Assembly (NCBI GenBank): GCA_022799315.1
Contig: JAAWOE010000002.1
Location: forward strand, 36,558 to 100,557
Reading direction: 5' to 3'
DNA length: 64,000 nucleotides
Source: Clostridia bacterium
GTDB lineage: Bacteria > Bacillota > Clostridia > TANB77 > CAG-508
Every line of letters starts with the position of its first letter. Position 1 is the first letter of the stretch. The notes under the pieces are model-generated. The model had not been told where the DNA came from and searched no databases. It saw nothing but the letters and a program-made list of their open reading frames with translations. Position numbers and translations under genes: made by a program. Below are positions 12,140-22,583 of this stretch, piece by piece.

Positions 12140-12257
12140 TTTTAAGTGAAAAGTTAATAGTGAAAAGTACAAACTTGCCTATTACTTTTTATTTTACAAA
12201 TAGCTTATACTCTTAACTATTCACTCTTCATTTTTAACTCTTGCCTTAAGGCAAGTT
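12140..12257. repeat. dispersed repeat containing AGTGAAAAGTACAAACTTGCC ... ACTCTTGCCTTAAGGCAAGTTT
   Basis: matches 42655-42770. Confidence 0.65.
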
Positions 12258-12614
12258 TGGTGGAGGTGAGGAGAGTCGAACTCCTGTCCAACAAACCTTC
12301 CATATAAACTTCTCCGAGTGCAGTTTATTCTTAAATTTCCTAATAAAATAAATGAACAAACAAACTTATTTTATTAGTAGCTTCTATAATACCCACTATT
12401 TTTGAAGCAAAAAATAGCTTTGTTTCCTACTATTTTGACACCTTTTACAAGCCGTAGGCCTCTTGTAAAAGATGTAGCCGCATCTAGGCAGCTAATGCTA
12501 CTTCGTTATTTCTAGCGTTTATATTTATTTCCCTGTTTTTTTAAGTGGTTACAAGGAGTTCCACTACTCGCTATTTATACTGCTAATTTGCTGTCGAAAA
12601 CCAATTACACCCCC
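12258..12614 (-). ncRNA. ssrA: transfer-messenger RNA; predicted tag approximately ..NNEVALAA
   Basis: 5' GGGGGTGTAATTGGTTTTCGACAG, 3' GGAGTTCGACTCTCCTCACCTCCACCA; tag frame AATAACGAAGTAGCATTAGCTGCCTAG. Confidence 0.95.
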
Positions 12615-12733
12615 ATATAAGGTACATTTTTTATTATACTATATTATAGTCATTTCTACAACATATTTTTTACTTGACTTTGCAATTTTATTATTTTATA
12701 ATATAACACATAATAAATAAAGGAAGTATTTTT

Positions 12734-13177
12734 ATGGAACAAATAAATAATTTAATAAAGAAATTTTGTACAAAGGAAGTAATTTTTTACATCATATTTG
12801 GTATTTTAACAACTATTGTAAATATTGCTACTTCGTATGTATTAAAAGCATTTTTTCATGTAGAAGGAAACATTGCAAGTACTATAGGTATTATTGTTTG
12901 TGTATTATTTGCATATTTCACAAACCGTAAATTAGTATTTAATTCACAAGCTGTTACTATTAAAGAAAAGTTAACTGAATTTTGGAAGTTTAGTTTAGGT
13001 AGAGCTTTTACTATGATAGTAGAAATTATAGGTGTCTTTTTATTAAATAATGTTATCCATGCCTTTTACGGAATGTTTAGTGATAATACTGCTTATTTAA
13101 TTAATAAACTAATAATTTCAGCAATAGTTATTATATTAAATTTCTTTATTAGTAAATTTTTTGCATTTAAAAAATAA
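12734..13177 (+). CDS. GtrA-like family membrane protein
   Basis: four TM helices, FCTKEVIFYIIFGILTTIVNIATSYVL..FAYFTNRKLVF. Confidence 0.85.
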   Translation: MEQINNLIKKFCTKEVIFYIIFGILTTIVNIATSYVLKAFFHVEGNIASTIGIIVCVLFAYFTNRKLVFNSQAVTIKEKLTEFWKFSLGRAFTMIVEIIGVFLLNNVIHAFYGMFSDNTAYLINKLIISAIVIILNFFISKFFAFKK

Positions 13178-13212
13178 TTGTTGGGCTACTATTTAGATTG
13201 GAGGTTTTTCTA

Positions 13213-13822
13213 ATGAATAGTAGCTTTTTTCGTTTTTCAAATTACAGTTTTATTTCTATTTTAATTACTATTGTATTAGTTTTTTCATTTATAATTCCTA
13301 TTTTCAATGTGTATCCACAGGCATTTTCAAAGTATTCTGATGTTTTAATATTAGATGATAATTCAGAATTTGTATGGCCAATTCCTGGTTACGAAAAAAT
13401 AACTTCGCCCTTTGGTAAAAGGACCTCTCCTACTGCTCGGAGCATCAAGTTTCCACAAAGGGATTGATATTGGTGCACCTGAAGGCACCAATTTATATGC
13501 TGTTTGTGATGGAATTATAACTTTTGTTGGTTTCTTAGGTGGAGGTGGTTATACTATAACTCTTTCAAATGACAGCATGAAAATTACATACTGTCATGTT
13601 TCTCCTAATTTTATTGTTAGTGTTGGTGATACAGTTGTAAAAGGCCAACATATAAGCAATGTCGGTCCTAAGAATGTTTATGGAGTTGTTGGAAATACAT
13701 ATAAAGACAAAAATGGTGAGCCTACTAATGGTGCTACTACTGGTTGCCATTTACATTTAGGTGTCAGGATTAATGATAAGTACACTAATCCTTTGAATTT
13801 ATTTAATAAAAGCGACGAATGA
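13213..13822 (+). CDS. M23 family (LytM) metallopeptidase, one +1 shift at CGG (13438-13440)
   Basis: ORFs 13198..13467 and 13412..13822 join as ITSPFGKRTSPTA-GASSFHKGIDIGAPEGTNLYAVCDG..GCHLHLGVRIND; joined length is 3n+1. Confidence 0.9.
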
Positions 13823-13828
13823 GTTTTT

Positions 13829-13928
13829 GTAGGGGCGATTTTAATCGCCCAATCTTCAATGAAACTGCTTAAATAAATATTTCATATTATACCTTGGAAG
13901 CTTTTCGGGCGTTCAAGAACGCCCCTTC
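13829..13928. repeat. palindromic GTAGGGGCG..CGCCC repeat pair
   Basis: GTAGGGGCGATTTTAATCGCCC and CGGGCGTTCAAGAACGCCCC. Confidence 0.7.
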
Positions 13929-13984
13929 ACCTATATATTAAATTTTAAAAAATGAAGAATGAGTATTCTCATTCTTCATTTTTA

Positions 13985-14479
13985 TTACATATCATCTTCA
14001 TTATTTTCTTGTTGTTCTTCTTGGTCATTTTCTGTTTCTTCATCATGTCCGCATCCGCCACAACTTCCACAATGTCCCGCGCATTCATGTTCTGCTTCCT
14101 CATTCCAGTCTAGTTCTATTGTATTACCGCATTCTGGGCATTTTACTTCTTTCTTTTTTGAATCGATATCAGATACAAATTCATGGTTACAATATGGACA
14201 TATGATTTCAAAGTCATAATCATCTTCTACAAATAATTCTTCTTTCATATTAGACATACTATTTTCCAAAACTTCTAATTTCTTTTCTAATATTTTCTGA
14301 TTTTCAAAAACTTTATTAACTCTTCTTTCACTAAGATCCATAATTTTGTTTAACTCATCAATATATAGCATAGATATTTCTGCTATACGTTCTTTAATAA
14401 AATTAAGTTCATCTGCATCTGTAATTCTTTCTTCTATTTTTGCAATAATTGCATTAAAATTATCTTGTAATTGTGACAC
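13985..14479 (-). CDS. zinc-ribbon protein (CD1247 N-terminal-domain type)
   Basis: CPYCNHEFVSDID..CPECGNTIELDW; acidic/Cys-rich tail. Confidence 0.65.
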   Translation of the reverse strand: MSQLQDNFNAIIAKIEERITDADELNFIKERIAEISMLYIDELNKIMDLSERRVNKVFENQKILEKKLEVLENSMSNMKEELFVEDDYDFEIICPYCNHEFVSDIDSKKKEVKCPECGNTIELDWNEEAEHECAGHCGSCGGCGHDEETENDQEEQQENNEDDM

Positions 14480-14502
14480 TTTGTAATTCTTCCTCTCTAA
14501 TC

Positions 14503-15069
14503 TTAAATTCTTTCCATGTATTCGCCTGTTCTTGTATCTATTTTAATTACATCTCCTATGTTTATGAATAATGGAACACTGATTTCGTAACCATTTTCTA
14601 GTGTTGCTGGTTTTCCAGATGTTGTTGTTGTATTTCCACTAAATCCTGGTTCTGTATATGTAACTTCTAATTCAACAAACATTGGTGGTTCTACTGCAAA
14701 TACATTTCCTTTAAAAGATAGTATTTTAACACTCATATTTTCTTTAATATATTTTAAGCTATCTCCTAATTGTTCTTTATTTAATGGTATTTGTTCATAT
14801 GTATCATTATCCATAAAGTAATATAAATCACCATCATTATATAAATATTGCATATCTCTTTTTTCTATTTCTGCGCCTGGATATTTTTCTGATGGGTTAA
14901 ATGTTTTTTCTAATACTGACCCACTTATTACATTTTTTAATTTTGTTCTAACAAACGCTGCTCCTTTTCCTGGTTTAACGTGTTGGAATTCTACTACTTT
15001 ATATACGTTTCCGTCCATTTCAAATGTTGTTCCATTTCTAAAATCTCCTGCCATATATACTTCTGCCAT
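14503..15069 (-). CDS. efp: elongation factor P
   Basis: [40 protein letters not shown]. Confidence 0.97.
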   Translation of the reverse strand: MAEVYMAGDFRNGTTFEMDGNVYKVVEFQHVKPGKGAAFVRTKLKNVISGSVLEKTFNPSEKYPGAEIEKRDMQYLYNDGDLYYFMDNDTYEQIPLNKEQLGDSLKYIKENMSVKILSFKGNVFAVEPPMFVELEVTYTEPGFSGNTTTTSGKPATLENGYEISVPLFINIGDVIKIDTRTGEYMERI

Positions 15070-15215
15070 TTTTATTTCCTCCTTAATATTATTTCAATTC
15101 TTTTCTATTTTATACTAATTTTATTAGAAAATCAAGGTTTTTACATGATTTTCTATGTTTAATAATTACTAAGACCACTCCCGATGGTTTATTAAAAGTT
15201 TTGAAACAAAAAAAC

Positions 15216-16287
15216 TTACCCATTTATCACAACATAATCCTTTGTAGAATTAGTCAATCTCTTTGCACCTTGCTTTGTAATAAGCACTGTATCCTCTATT
15301 CTTACGCCAAATTTTCCTGGTATATATATTCCTGGTTCATCAGTAATTGTCATATTTTCTCTTAATATAAAATCGCCTTTTCTTGAAGATATTACTGGCT
15401 CTTCATGAATATCTAATCCTACGCCATGTCCTAATGCATGTACTAAATCAAAATTATTTACTTTAAAATCATTTTCTATCATTTTAGAAAGCATTCTAAC
15501 ATTTGCACCATCATAATATTCTTTTAAAGTTAGCTCTTGATTTTTTAATACTAAATCATAAACTGGTTTTATATAATCTTGTACAAAATCTATAAATATC
15601 GTTCTTGTCATATCTGAACAATAACCTTTATATTTACAGCCAAAATCTATCGTTATAATATCTCCCGAAGCAATTTTTCTGTCTGTTGGAACAGCATGTG
15701 GCATAGAAGAATTTGGTCCTGATGCAACAATTGTATCAAATGCTAGTCCATCCGCACCATTTAATAAAAAATACTTTTCTATCTCCCAAGCTATTTGCTT
15801 TTCTGTCATTCCTTTTTTTATAAATGTTTGTAAATAATTGAAACACTCATCTGTAATACTACATGCTTTAGTAATGCATTCTATTTCATATTCATCCTTT
15901 AGCATTCTTTGTTTTTCAATCATATTTTCAGTTTCTACAAAATTATGAATTTTATAGCGTTGCATATAATCTTTGTACTTTGCATATGTTAGGTAGTTTT
16001 CTTCAAATCCGACATTCTCACAAAACATAAAGAAATTTTCGTAATCCTCCTTAGATACATCCATAATATTTGTTACAATGATTTCATCATCTATTGTAAG
16101 TAAACTATTTACTTTTTCTATATATCTTGCATCAGTAATATATATATTTTCTTTTCTAGTTAATAGTAGAACTCCTTCAGCATCAACTCCTATTAAATAC
16201 TTAATATTTGTAGGATTAGATACAATCATCCCTTGCATGTCCATACGTGATATTTTATCTCTTAACCATTTAATTTTAGGATTCATA
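15216..16287 (-). CDS. pepP: Xaa-Pro aminopeptidase, M24 family
   Basis: DFGCKYKGYCSDMTRTIF, HALGHGVGLDIHEEP, TDEPGIYIPGKFGVRIEDTVL. Confidence 0.9.
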
Positions 16288-16331
16288 ACAACTCCCCCTT
16301 TGCCTAACAAAATATGCAGGCTTCTTCATCT

Positions 16332-17081
16332 TTAACCTCTATACATTCCTAATGTAAATACTTTTAATAATATACTTACTAAAAATCCAAATGGAACAAA
16401 AATAGTAATAATTGCAGCAATTACAATAAATGGTCCAAATGGTATATATTCATCAGTTTTCTTTATCTTAGTTGCAAGTAATATAATACTAATAATTGCC
16501 CCTAATAAAAAAGCAATTAATGAAATTACAATTATTCCACTAAGTCCAAAATATAACCCTAATGCTCCCATTAGTTTTACATCTCCAAAACCCATTGCTT
16601 CTTTTCCTGCTATAAGTCCTCCAAGTAAAGTTATTACTAAGAATATTCCTCCACCTGCAAACATACCAAACAACATATCTTTTGCAATATTAATATTTAC
16701 TATTCCATATATAAATGTTAATATTAGACCTATTTCAAACATTGTTAAGTTTAATCTATTTGGTATTATTTGATGCTTATAATCTATTACTAATGCAGAT
16801 ATTAACATTGGTAATAATAGTGCAAATTTAATTAGATTTAAATTCGCATAAAAGTCTTTATGGATTCCAAAAAAGTATAAAAGCACTATATATAGCACTG
16901 CTATAATTATAGGTAGAATGTAGTTTGCTTTTATTTTTTTAGTTTTTTGAAATATCTCCTTTGATAATACTTTTATATCTTTTGGCATAGCATAATTACA
17001 CCAATTTATAAAACTCCCCATAATAATGCCTATAATTCCTGCTAATACATAGTATAATATATGTACATCATTAATATACAT
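16332..17081 (-). CDS. prepilin peptidase (A24)
   Basis: VIDYKHQIIPNRL and GKEAMGFGDVKLMGALGLYFG active-site regions; polytopic. Confidence 0.9.
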   Translation of the reverse strand: MYINDVHILYYVLAGIIGIIMGSFINWCNYAMPKDIKVLSKEIFQKTKKIKANYILPIIIAVLYIVLLYFFGIHKDFYANLNLIKFALLLPMLISALVIDYKHQIIPNRLNLTMFEIGLILTFIYGIVNINIAKDMLFGMFAGGGIFLVITLLGGLIAGKEAMGFGDVKLMGALGLYFGLSGIIVISLIAFLLGAIISIILLATKIKKTDEYIPFGPFIVIAAIITIFVPFGFLVSILLKVFTLGMYRG

Positions 17082-17087
17082 CCTTTG

Positions 17088-17594
17088 TTATCTCCCCTCT
17101 TTTGTTGTATTCTTTTCATAATTATTTTTAATTAAATTTTCTATAGGTCTCTTTATGACTGTTATAAAAATATCTTTTTCTTCTATTGGATTTACTAATA
17201 TTGAAAACATTTTACATCTATTTGCTCCTAGCACATCTGTAAAAATCTGATCTCCTACTACCGCCACTTCTTTTGCTTCTAATTTCATTATATTCTTAGC
17301 TTTATTTAATCCCATTTTTAATGGTTTTTTAGCAAAGTATATATATGGTATCTTAAGCTTTTGGGAAACTTCTTTTACCTTTTCTTTTTTGTTACTATTT
17401 GATGCTATGCAAAATTTAATACCTTTGTTTTTTAAATCTTCACACCATTTTCCTACTCCAGCTGGCATATTTTTATAGTAATCTATTAGTGTATTATCCA
17501 CATCTAAAATTAAACCTTTAATACTATTTTCTTGTAATAGTTCAAACGTTATTTCCTTCACATTATCTACGTATAACTTTGGGTATAAAATCAT
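17088..17594 (-). CDS. YqeG family HAD IIIA-type phosphatase
   Basis: GLILDVDNTLIDYY..GVGKWCEDLKNKGIKFCIASNS..VAVVGDQIFTDVLGANR. Confidence 0.88.
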   Translation of the reverse strand: MILYPKLYVDNVKEITFELLQENSIKGLILDVDNTLIDYYKNMPAGVGKWCEDLKNKGIKFCIASNSNKKEKVKEVSQKLKIPYIYFAKKPLKMGLNKAKNIMKLEAKEVAVVGDQIFTDVLGANRCKMFSILVNPIEEKDIFITVIKRPIENLIKNNYEKNTTKEGR

Positions 17595-17728
17595 AAATTT
17601 TCTCCTATCTTTTTTCAGTATTATATTATCAATATATATGGTTTTTGTCAATTTATATTACAAACTTATTTACAAACATTTTTCCTTGTTATATAATCTT
17701 TTTAAACATTTTACAAAGGAGAAAATTT

Positions 17729-19012
17729 ATGGAAAGTACCAAAAATTCAGATAATATGTCGTATAATATGAAAATATTTCCAATATACAAAGCACTTTCA
17801 TGGGATGCATTATTTTATTATGCCATTGAATTTTTGTTTTTAACAGGGATTAAAGGATTAACTGCAGCTCAAGTTTTATTTACAGATGCTTTTTATCCAT
17901 TATTTAAATTTGTATTAGAAATACCTAGCAGTATTATAGTTAATAAACTAGGTAAAAGAAGAAGTTTAATTTTAGGTAATCTTTTCGTTGCAGGATATAT
18001 ACTTTGTCTTATTTTAGCAACTAATATGTATATGGTAATATTTGCTTGGTTTTTATCTGCTTTTGGATATGCTCTAAAGGGACTTACAGAATCTAATTTG
18101 CTTTATGATTCTATTCCAAAGAGTGATAAAAGAGGTGAGCAATTTTCTAAAATAGATGGCCGAGCTAGTTCATTTTATTATTATTTTGATGCTATTTCTG
18201 CTATTTCCACAGGATTCCTATTTGTTATAAATGGATATTTACCAATGATATTATCATTTATAATATGTATAATTGCATTATTACTATCTTTTAATTTTAA
18301 AGATGTAGATAGTTCTTCCGAAGAAGAACCTGCTCCTTCTGTTAAGAATATTTTATTAGATTTAAAACAAGCCTCTAAATTTATTTTTAAATCTAATAGA
18401 CTTAGAAGTTTAATTATATTCGATGCATTCTTTTGCGCATTTTTATCAATGTATTCTACTTTAAGAAGTAGTATTCTAACAGATATAAACTTACCTGAAC
18501 AATACTTTGGAATAGTATATGCTATATTACAGTTAGTATCTGGAATTGCATCTGCTAATCAGAATAAATTTCATAATAGATATAGAAATAGAACATTAAG
18601 TGTTTTTGCTACTCGTAGTACAATTTCCTTTATTATAATTGGTATTGCACCTTTAATTGGACTAAATTTTGGATTAACTTTAGAAATTATATTACTAATG
18701 ATGGTTTTACAATACGCAATAAAAGGTCCTTATCGTACATTATCATTAAGATATTTAAATAATTTTACGACTTCAAATATGAGAACTAAAATATCTTTAG
18801 TTAACGAAATTTTATATAGCATACTTAAAATGATACTTTGTTTTATTTGTTCTGCATTATTAGAAGTTACTACTACTTCATATGTATATATTATACTTGG
18901 TTGTGTGTTTACAGTATTCTTTATATTTTTATTAGATTATATGAAAGGTACTGTAGGACTAAAACCAGAAGAATATAAAAAGGAAGAAATTGAATTTAGC
19001 GAAGTGCATTAA
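17729..19012 (+). CDS. MFS transporter
   Basis: 12-TM pattern, GKRRSLILGNLFVAGYILCL; RBS AAAGGAG before ATG 17729. Confidence 0.8.
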   Translation: MESTKNSDNMSYNMKIFPIYKALSWDALFYYAIEFLFLTGIKGLTAAQVLFTDAFYPLFKFVLEIPSSIIVNKLGKRRSLILGNLFVAGYILCLILATNMYMVIFAWFLSAFGYALKGLTESNLLYDSIPKSDKRGEQFSKIDGRASSFYYYFDAISAISTGFLFVINGYLPMILSFIICIIALLLSFNFKDVDSSSEEEPAPSVKNILLDLKQASKFIFKSNRLRSLIIFDAFFCAFLSMYSTLRSSILTDINLPEQYFGIVYAILQLVSGIASANQNKFHNRYRNRTLSVFATRSTISFIIIGIAPLIGLNFGLTLEIILLMMVLQYAIKGPYRTLSLRYLNNFTTSNMRTKISLVNEILYSILKMILCFICSALLEVTTTSYVYIILGCVFTVFFIFLLDYMKGTVGLKPEEYKKEEIEFSEVH

Positions 19013-19096
19013 TGCAAAAGAGACTTCGCCTATCAGGTCAATGAGGGCATCGCCCCCTACACAAAACAAGGTAATTCCATCGAATTACCTTGTTTT

Positions 19097-19801
19097 TTAT
19101 TTACAAAATCTGTGCTTTCCTATTGTTACAACATGTGGTCTTGACCAAATCCATTTATTAGTTGCTGTTGAAGGGTTAAAATAATATATTGAACCATACG
19201 ATGGATCCCAACCATTTAATGCATCTTGTGCAGCTTTTCTAGCAGTACTATTTGGTGTTAAATTAATTTGTCCATCATCTACTACATTAAATGCACCCTT
19301 TTGATATATAACTCCTGATATTGAATTTGGGAAACTTGAACTTTTAACTCTATTTAAGACTACAGCTGCAACTGCAACTTGCCCCGAATATGGTTCTCCT
19401 CTTGCCTCTCCATAAACCAATCTACTTAATAAGTTTAAATCACTTGAGCTAGATGAAGAACCCGAATTTCCTGATGAAGTAAAAATACCCATTGCCTCTA
19501 ATGTTCTTTTCCCAGCTATTCCATCTACTACCAAGCCATTTTTCCTTTGAAAATATTTAACAGCAGCAAGAGTTTGGCTTCCAAATATTCCATCTACATT
19601 TCCATTATAATATCCCCAACGTTTTAATTTAGTTTGTATTGTTCTTACTTCTTCCCCTCTTGAACCGTATTTTGATAAAGCTTGTACAATATTCACGCTA
19701 AATATGTTATATAATAAGAACAATAACAACACTCCTGAAATGCTTATAATTGCTATTCTATTTTTACTTATTTGACTTCTAATTTTTTTCAAAAAATTCA
19801 C
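19097..19801 (-). CDS. SleB-like spore cortex-lytic enzyme (PG-binding domain + Hydrolase_2)
   Basis: LSKYGSRGEEVRTIQTKLKRWGYYNGNVDGIFGSQTLAAVKYFQ..LVYGEARGEPYSGQVAVAAVVLNRV. Confidence 0.9.
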   Translation of the reverse strand: MNFLKKIRSQISKNRIAIISISGVLLLFLLYNIFSVNIVQALSKYGSRGEEVRTIQTKLKRWGYYNGNVDGIFGSQTLAAVKYFQRKNGLVVDGIAGKRTLEAMGIFTSSGNSGSSSSSSDLNLLSRLVYGEARGEPYSGQVAVAAVVLNRVKSSSFPNSISGVIYQKGAFNVVDDGQINLTPNSTARKAAQDALNGWDPSYGSIYYFNPSTATNKWIWSRPHVVTIGKHRFCK

Positions 19802-19873
19802 CTCTTTAAATAAATACTAGTTTTTAGTATTTTCTCCAAATAAGGTGAATTTATACAATGTGAAATAAAAAGA

Positions 19874-21535
19874 TTAAAATATTCCTACTACATTTCCATT
19901 ATCGTCTATGTCTATAAATTCTGCTGATGGAACTTTTGGAAGTCCTGGCATTGTAAATATTTTTCCTGTTAATATAACAATAAATCCTGCTCCTGTTCTT
20001 AGGTTTACTTCTGATACATGTATTTTAAATGGTTCTTTGCATAATAAGTTTTTAGGATCATCTGAGAATGAATATTGTGTTTTTGCAATACAAACTGGTA
20101 AGTTAGAATATCCTAATTTTTCAATTCGTCTTATTTCTTCTTCTGCTTCTTTTGAAAATTCTACTCCCTCTGCTCCATATATCTTTGTTGCAATTTTTTC
20201 AACTTTTTCTTTAATACCATCTTCTAAATCATACATGTATTCTAAGTTAGATTCTTTTTCGCATAAATCTACAACTTTTGAAGCTAAGTCTTTGGCTCCT
20301 TCTCCACCTTTTCCCCAGGCTTCTACTAAACTTAAGTTTATTTCTTTTTCTTCTAATTTAGATTTTAATAATTCGATTTCAGCTTCTGTATCATCTACAT
20401 ATTTATTGATTGCTACAATTACATTTAATCCAAATTTGTTTTTAATATTATCAACATGTCTTAGTAAGTTATGTATTCCTTCTTCTAACGCTTCTAAATT
20501 TTCTTTTTGAATGTCTTCTTTTGCTACTCCTCCATGGTATTTTAAAGCTTTCATTGTTGCTACACAAACTACCGCTGATGGTTTAATTCCTGCTGTTCTA
20601 CATTTAATATCTAGGAATTTTTCAGCCCCTAAATCTGCTCCAAATCCTGCTTCTGTTACAACATATTCTCCAAGTTTTAATGCCATTTTAGTTGCCATTA
20701 TACTGTTACATCCATGAGCAATATTTGCAAATGGTCCACCATGAATAAATGCAGGTGTATGTTCTAATGTTTGAACTAAATTTGGTTTAATTGCATCTTT
20801 TAATAATACTGCTAAACTTCCTTCTGCTTTTAGGTCACTTGCTCTAATTGGCTCTTCTTTTTCATTATATCCAACTATAATGTTTCCAATTCTTTTTCTT
20901 AAATCATATATGTCTTTTGATAAGCATAAAACAGCCATAATTTCTGATGCAACTGTAATATCAAATCCATCCATTCTTGGTACTACATTCTTTTCTCCAG
21001 ATAATCCACATTCAATTTTTCTTAATTGTCTATCATTTAAGTCTACACATCTTTTCCAAAGTACTTTTTTAAATCCTAATTCATTTCCAAAATAAATATG
21101 ATTATCAATCATTGCTGCAAGTAAATTATTTGCAGATGTAATTGCATGAATATCTCCTGTAAAATGTAAGTTAATATCTTCCATTGGTCCAACTTGTGCA
21201 TACCCTCCACCTGTTGCACCACCTTTAACTCCAAATACTGGTCCTAATGATGGTTCTCTTAAAGCAAGTACAGACTTTTTACCAATCTTTGATAATCCAT
21301 CAGCAAGACCTATTGATATTGTTGTTTTACCTTCTCCTAATGGTGTTGGATTTACTGCTGTTACTAATACTAATTTACCATTTTCATTATTCTCTATTTT
21401 TTCAAATATTTTATCTGAAATTTTTGCTTTATATTTTCCATAATTTTCAATATATTCTTCACTTATATTTAATTTCTCTGCAACTTCTTTAATTTGTTTT
21501 AATTCAACACTTCTTGCTATTTCTATATCTTTCAT
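19874..21535 (-). CDS. fhs: formate--tetrahydrofolate ligase
   Basis: VTAVNPTPLGEGKTTISIGLADGL..EPSLGPVFGVKGGATGGGYAQV. Confidence 0.98.
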   Translation of the reverse strand: MKDIEIARSVELKQIKEVAEKLNISEEYIENYGKYKAKISDKIFEKIENNENGKLVLVTAVNPTPLGEGKTTISIGLADGLSKIGKKSVLALREPSLGPVFGVKGGATGGGYAQVGPMEDINLHFTGDIHAITSANNLLAAMIDNHIYFGNELGFKKVLWKRCVDLNDRQLRKIECGLSGEKNVVPRMDGFDITVASEIMAVLCLSKDIYDLRKRIGNIIVGYNEKEEPIRASDLKAEGSLAVLLKDAIKPNLVQTLEHTPAFIHGGPFANIAHGCNSIMATKMALKLGEYVVTEAGFGADLGAEKFLDIKCRTAGIKPSAVVCVATMKALKYHGGVAKEDIQKENLEALEEGIHNLLRHVDNIKNKFGLNVIVAINKYVDDTEAEIELLKSKLEEKEINLSLVEAWGKGGEGAKDLASKVVDLCEKESNLEYMYDLEDGIKEKVEKIATKIYGAEGVEFSKEAEEEIRRIEKLGYSNLPVCIAKTQYSFSDDPKNLLCKEPFKIHVSEVNLRTGAGFIVILTGKIFTMPGLPKVPSAEFIDIDDNGNVVGIF

Positions 21536-21554
21536 ACCACTCTCTCCTTATTAA

Positions 21555-21989
21555 TTATAATACTAATCCTGCTAAAATTCCTATTGCTGCTCCAACAACT
21601 ACTTGCATTGGTGTGTGTCCTAATACTTCTACTAATTTTTCTTGTACTTGTAAGTTAGTTAGTCCTGGTGTATTAACTATTTTATTTAATAGTCTCGCTT
21701 GTTTTCCTGCTGCTCTTCTTATTCCTGCCGCATCATACATTACAACAAATGAGAATACAACTGCTAATGCAAATAATGGCGAATTTATTCCTTCGTATTT
21801 TCCAATCAATGTGGCAATAGATGTGACAACGGCTGAATGTGAACTAGGCATTCCTCCTGCTCCCATGATTCTTTTAAAATTAAATTGTTTTGTTGTAACC
21901 AAATCCCATATTACTTTAAATAATTGTATACAAAACCATAGTAAAAATGGTGTATATAAATATTTAAACTGTGCTAATTCCTCCATATT
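21555..21989 (-). CDS. divergent PAP2 family protein (DUF212)
   Basis: GAGGMPSSHSAVVTSIATLIG..VVMYDAAGIRRAAGKQARLLN. Confidence 0.9.
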   Translation of the reverse strand, partial: NMEELAQFKYLYTPFLLWFCIQLFKVIWDLVTTKQFNFKRIMGAGGMPSSHSAVVTSIATLIGKYEGINSPLFALAVVFSFVVMYDAAGIRRAAGKQARLLNKIVNTPGLTNLQVQEKLVEVLGHTPMQVVVGAAIGILAGLVL

Positions 21990-22018
21990 TTCCCCTTTCA
22001 TAAAAAGTGGTTTCACCA

Positions 22019-22045
22019 CTCGGGCGATTAAAATCGCCCCTACGT
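22019..22045. repeat. palindromic CGGGCGATTAAAATCGCCCCTAC repeat
   Basis: inverted repeat shared with 13829 and 22410. Confidence 0.7.
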
Positions 22046-22079
22046 TTTATACATACTTCTTATTATATTATAAATGCTT

Positions 22080-22301
22080 TTACTCTACGTTAAAGTTTTC
22101 TTCCATAACTTCATCATCTTTTTTTATTAGTATTGAAATTCTTTTTTCTGCATTTTCTAATATATCATTACACGTTTTAGACAATTTCATACCTTCTTCA
22201 AATTTAGTTACAGATTCATCTAAATTTAAATCTCCTTTTTCTAATTCGTTTGCAATTGTTTCTAACTTTTTAATTGTCTCTTCAAAATTTGCTTCTGCCA
22301 T
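22080..22301 (-). CDS. xseB: exodeoxyribonuclease VII small subunit
   Basis: NFEETIKKLETIANELEKGDLNLDESVTKFEEGMKLSKTC. Confidence 0.93.
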   Translation of the reverse strand: MAEANFEETIKKLETIANELEKGDLNLDESVTKFEEGMKLSKTCNDILENAEKRISILIKKDDEVMEENFNVE

Positions 22302-22407
22302 TATTTTTCTTCTCCCTTCATTATATTTTAACATCTCTATGTTTGAATATTTGTTGTAAGACCTCAAGTCAATTCCTAACCAATGTCCACACCTTAAAAT
22401 AAAGATG

Positions 22408-22517
22408 TGTAGGGGCGTTCTTGAACGCCCGAAAAGAATTCAAAGGCGTATTAAATAATATTTTTAAGTAGTTTCACAGAAGTTCGGGCGATTAAAATCG
22501 CCTCTACAAAACGATTA
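22408..22517. repeat. palindromic repeat pair (GTAGGGGCGTTCTTGAACGCCCG .. CGGGCGATTAAAATCGCCTCTAC)
   Basis: inverted copy of the 13829-13928 element. Confidence 0.7.
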
Positions 22518-22583
22518 TTTATTAAGTTGCAGGTCTCAACTTCGTAACAGTCCTCTTAAGTAAAGTGGTCCTTACTTTACTCT

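Noticed and set aside
21514-22359. 281-aa plus-strand ORF, and other plus-strand ORFs over fhs, recN, lysS, rpsB, alaS
   Set aside because: Antisense to strongly supported genes; no family resemblance.
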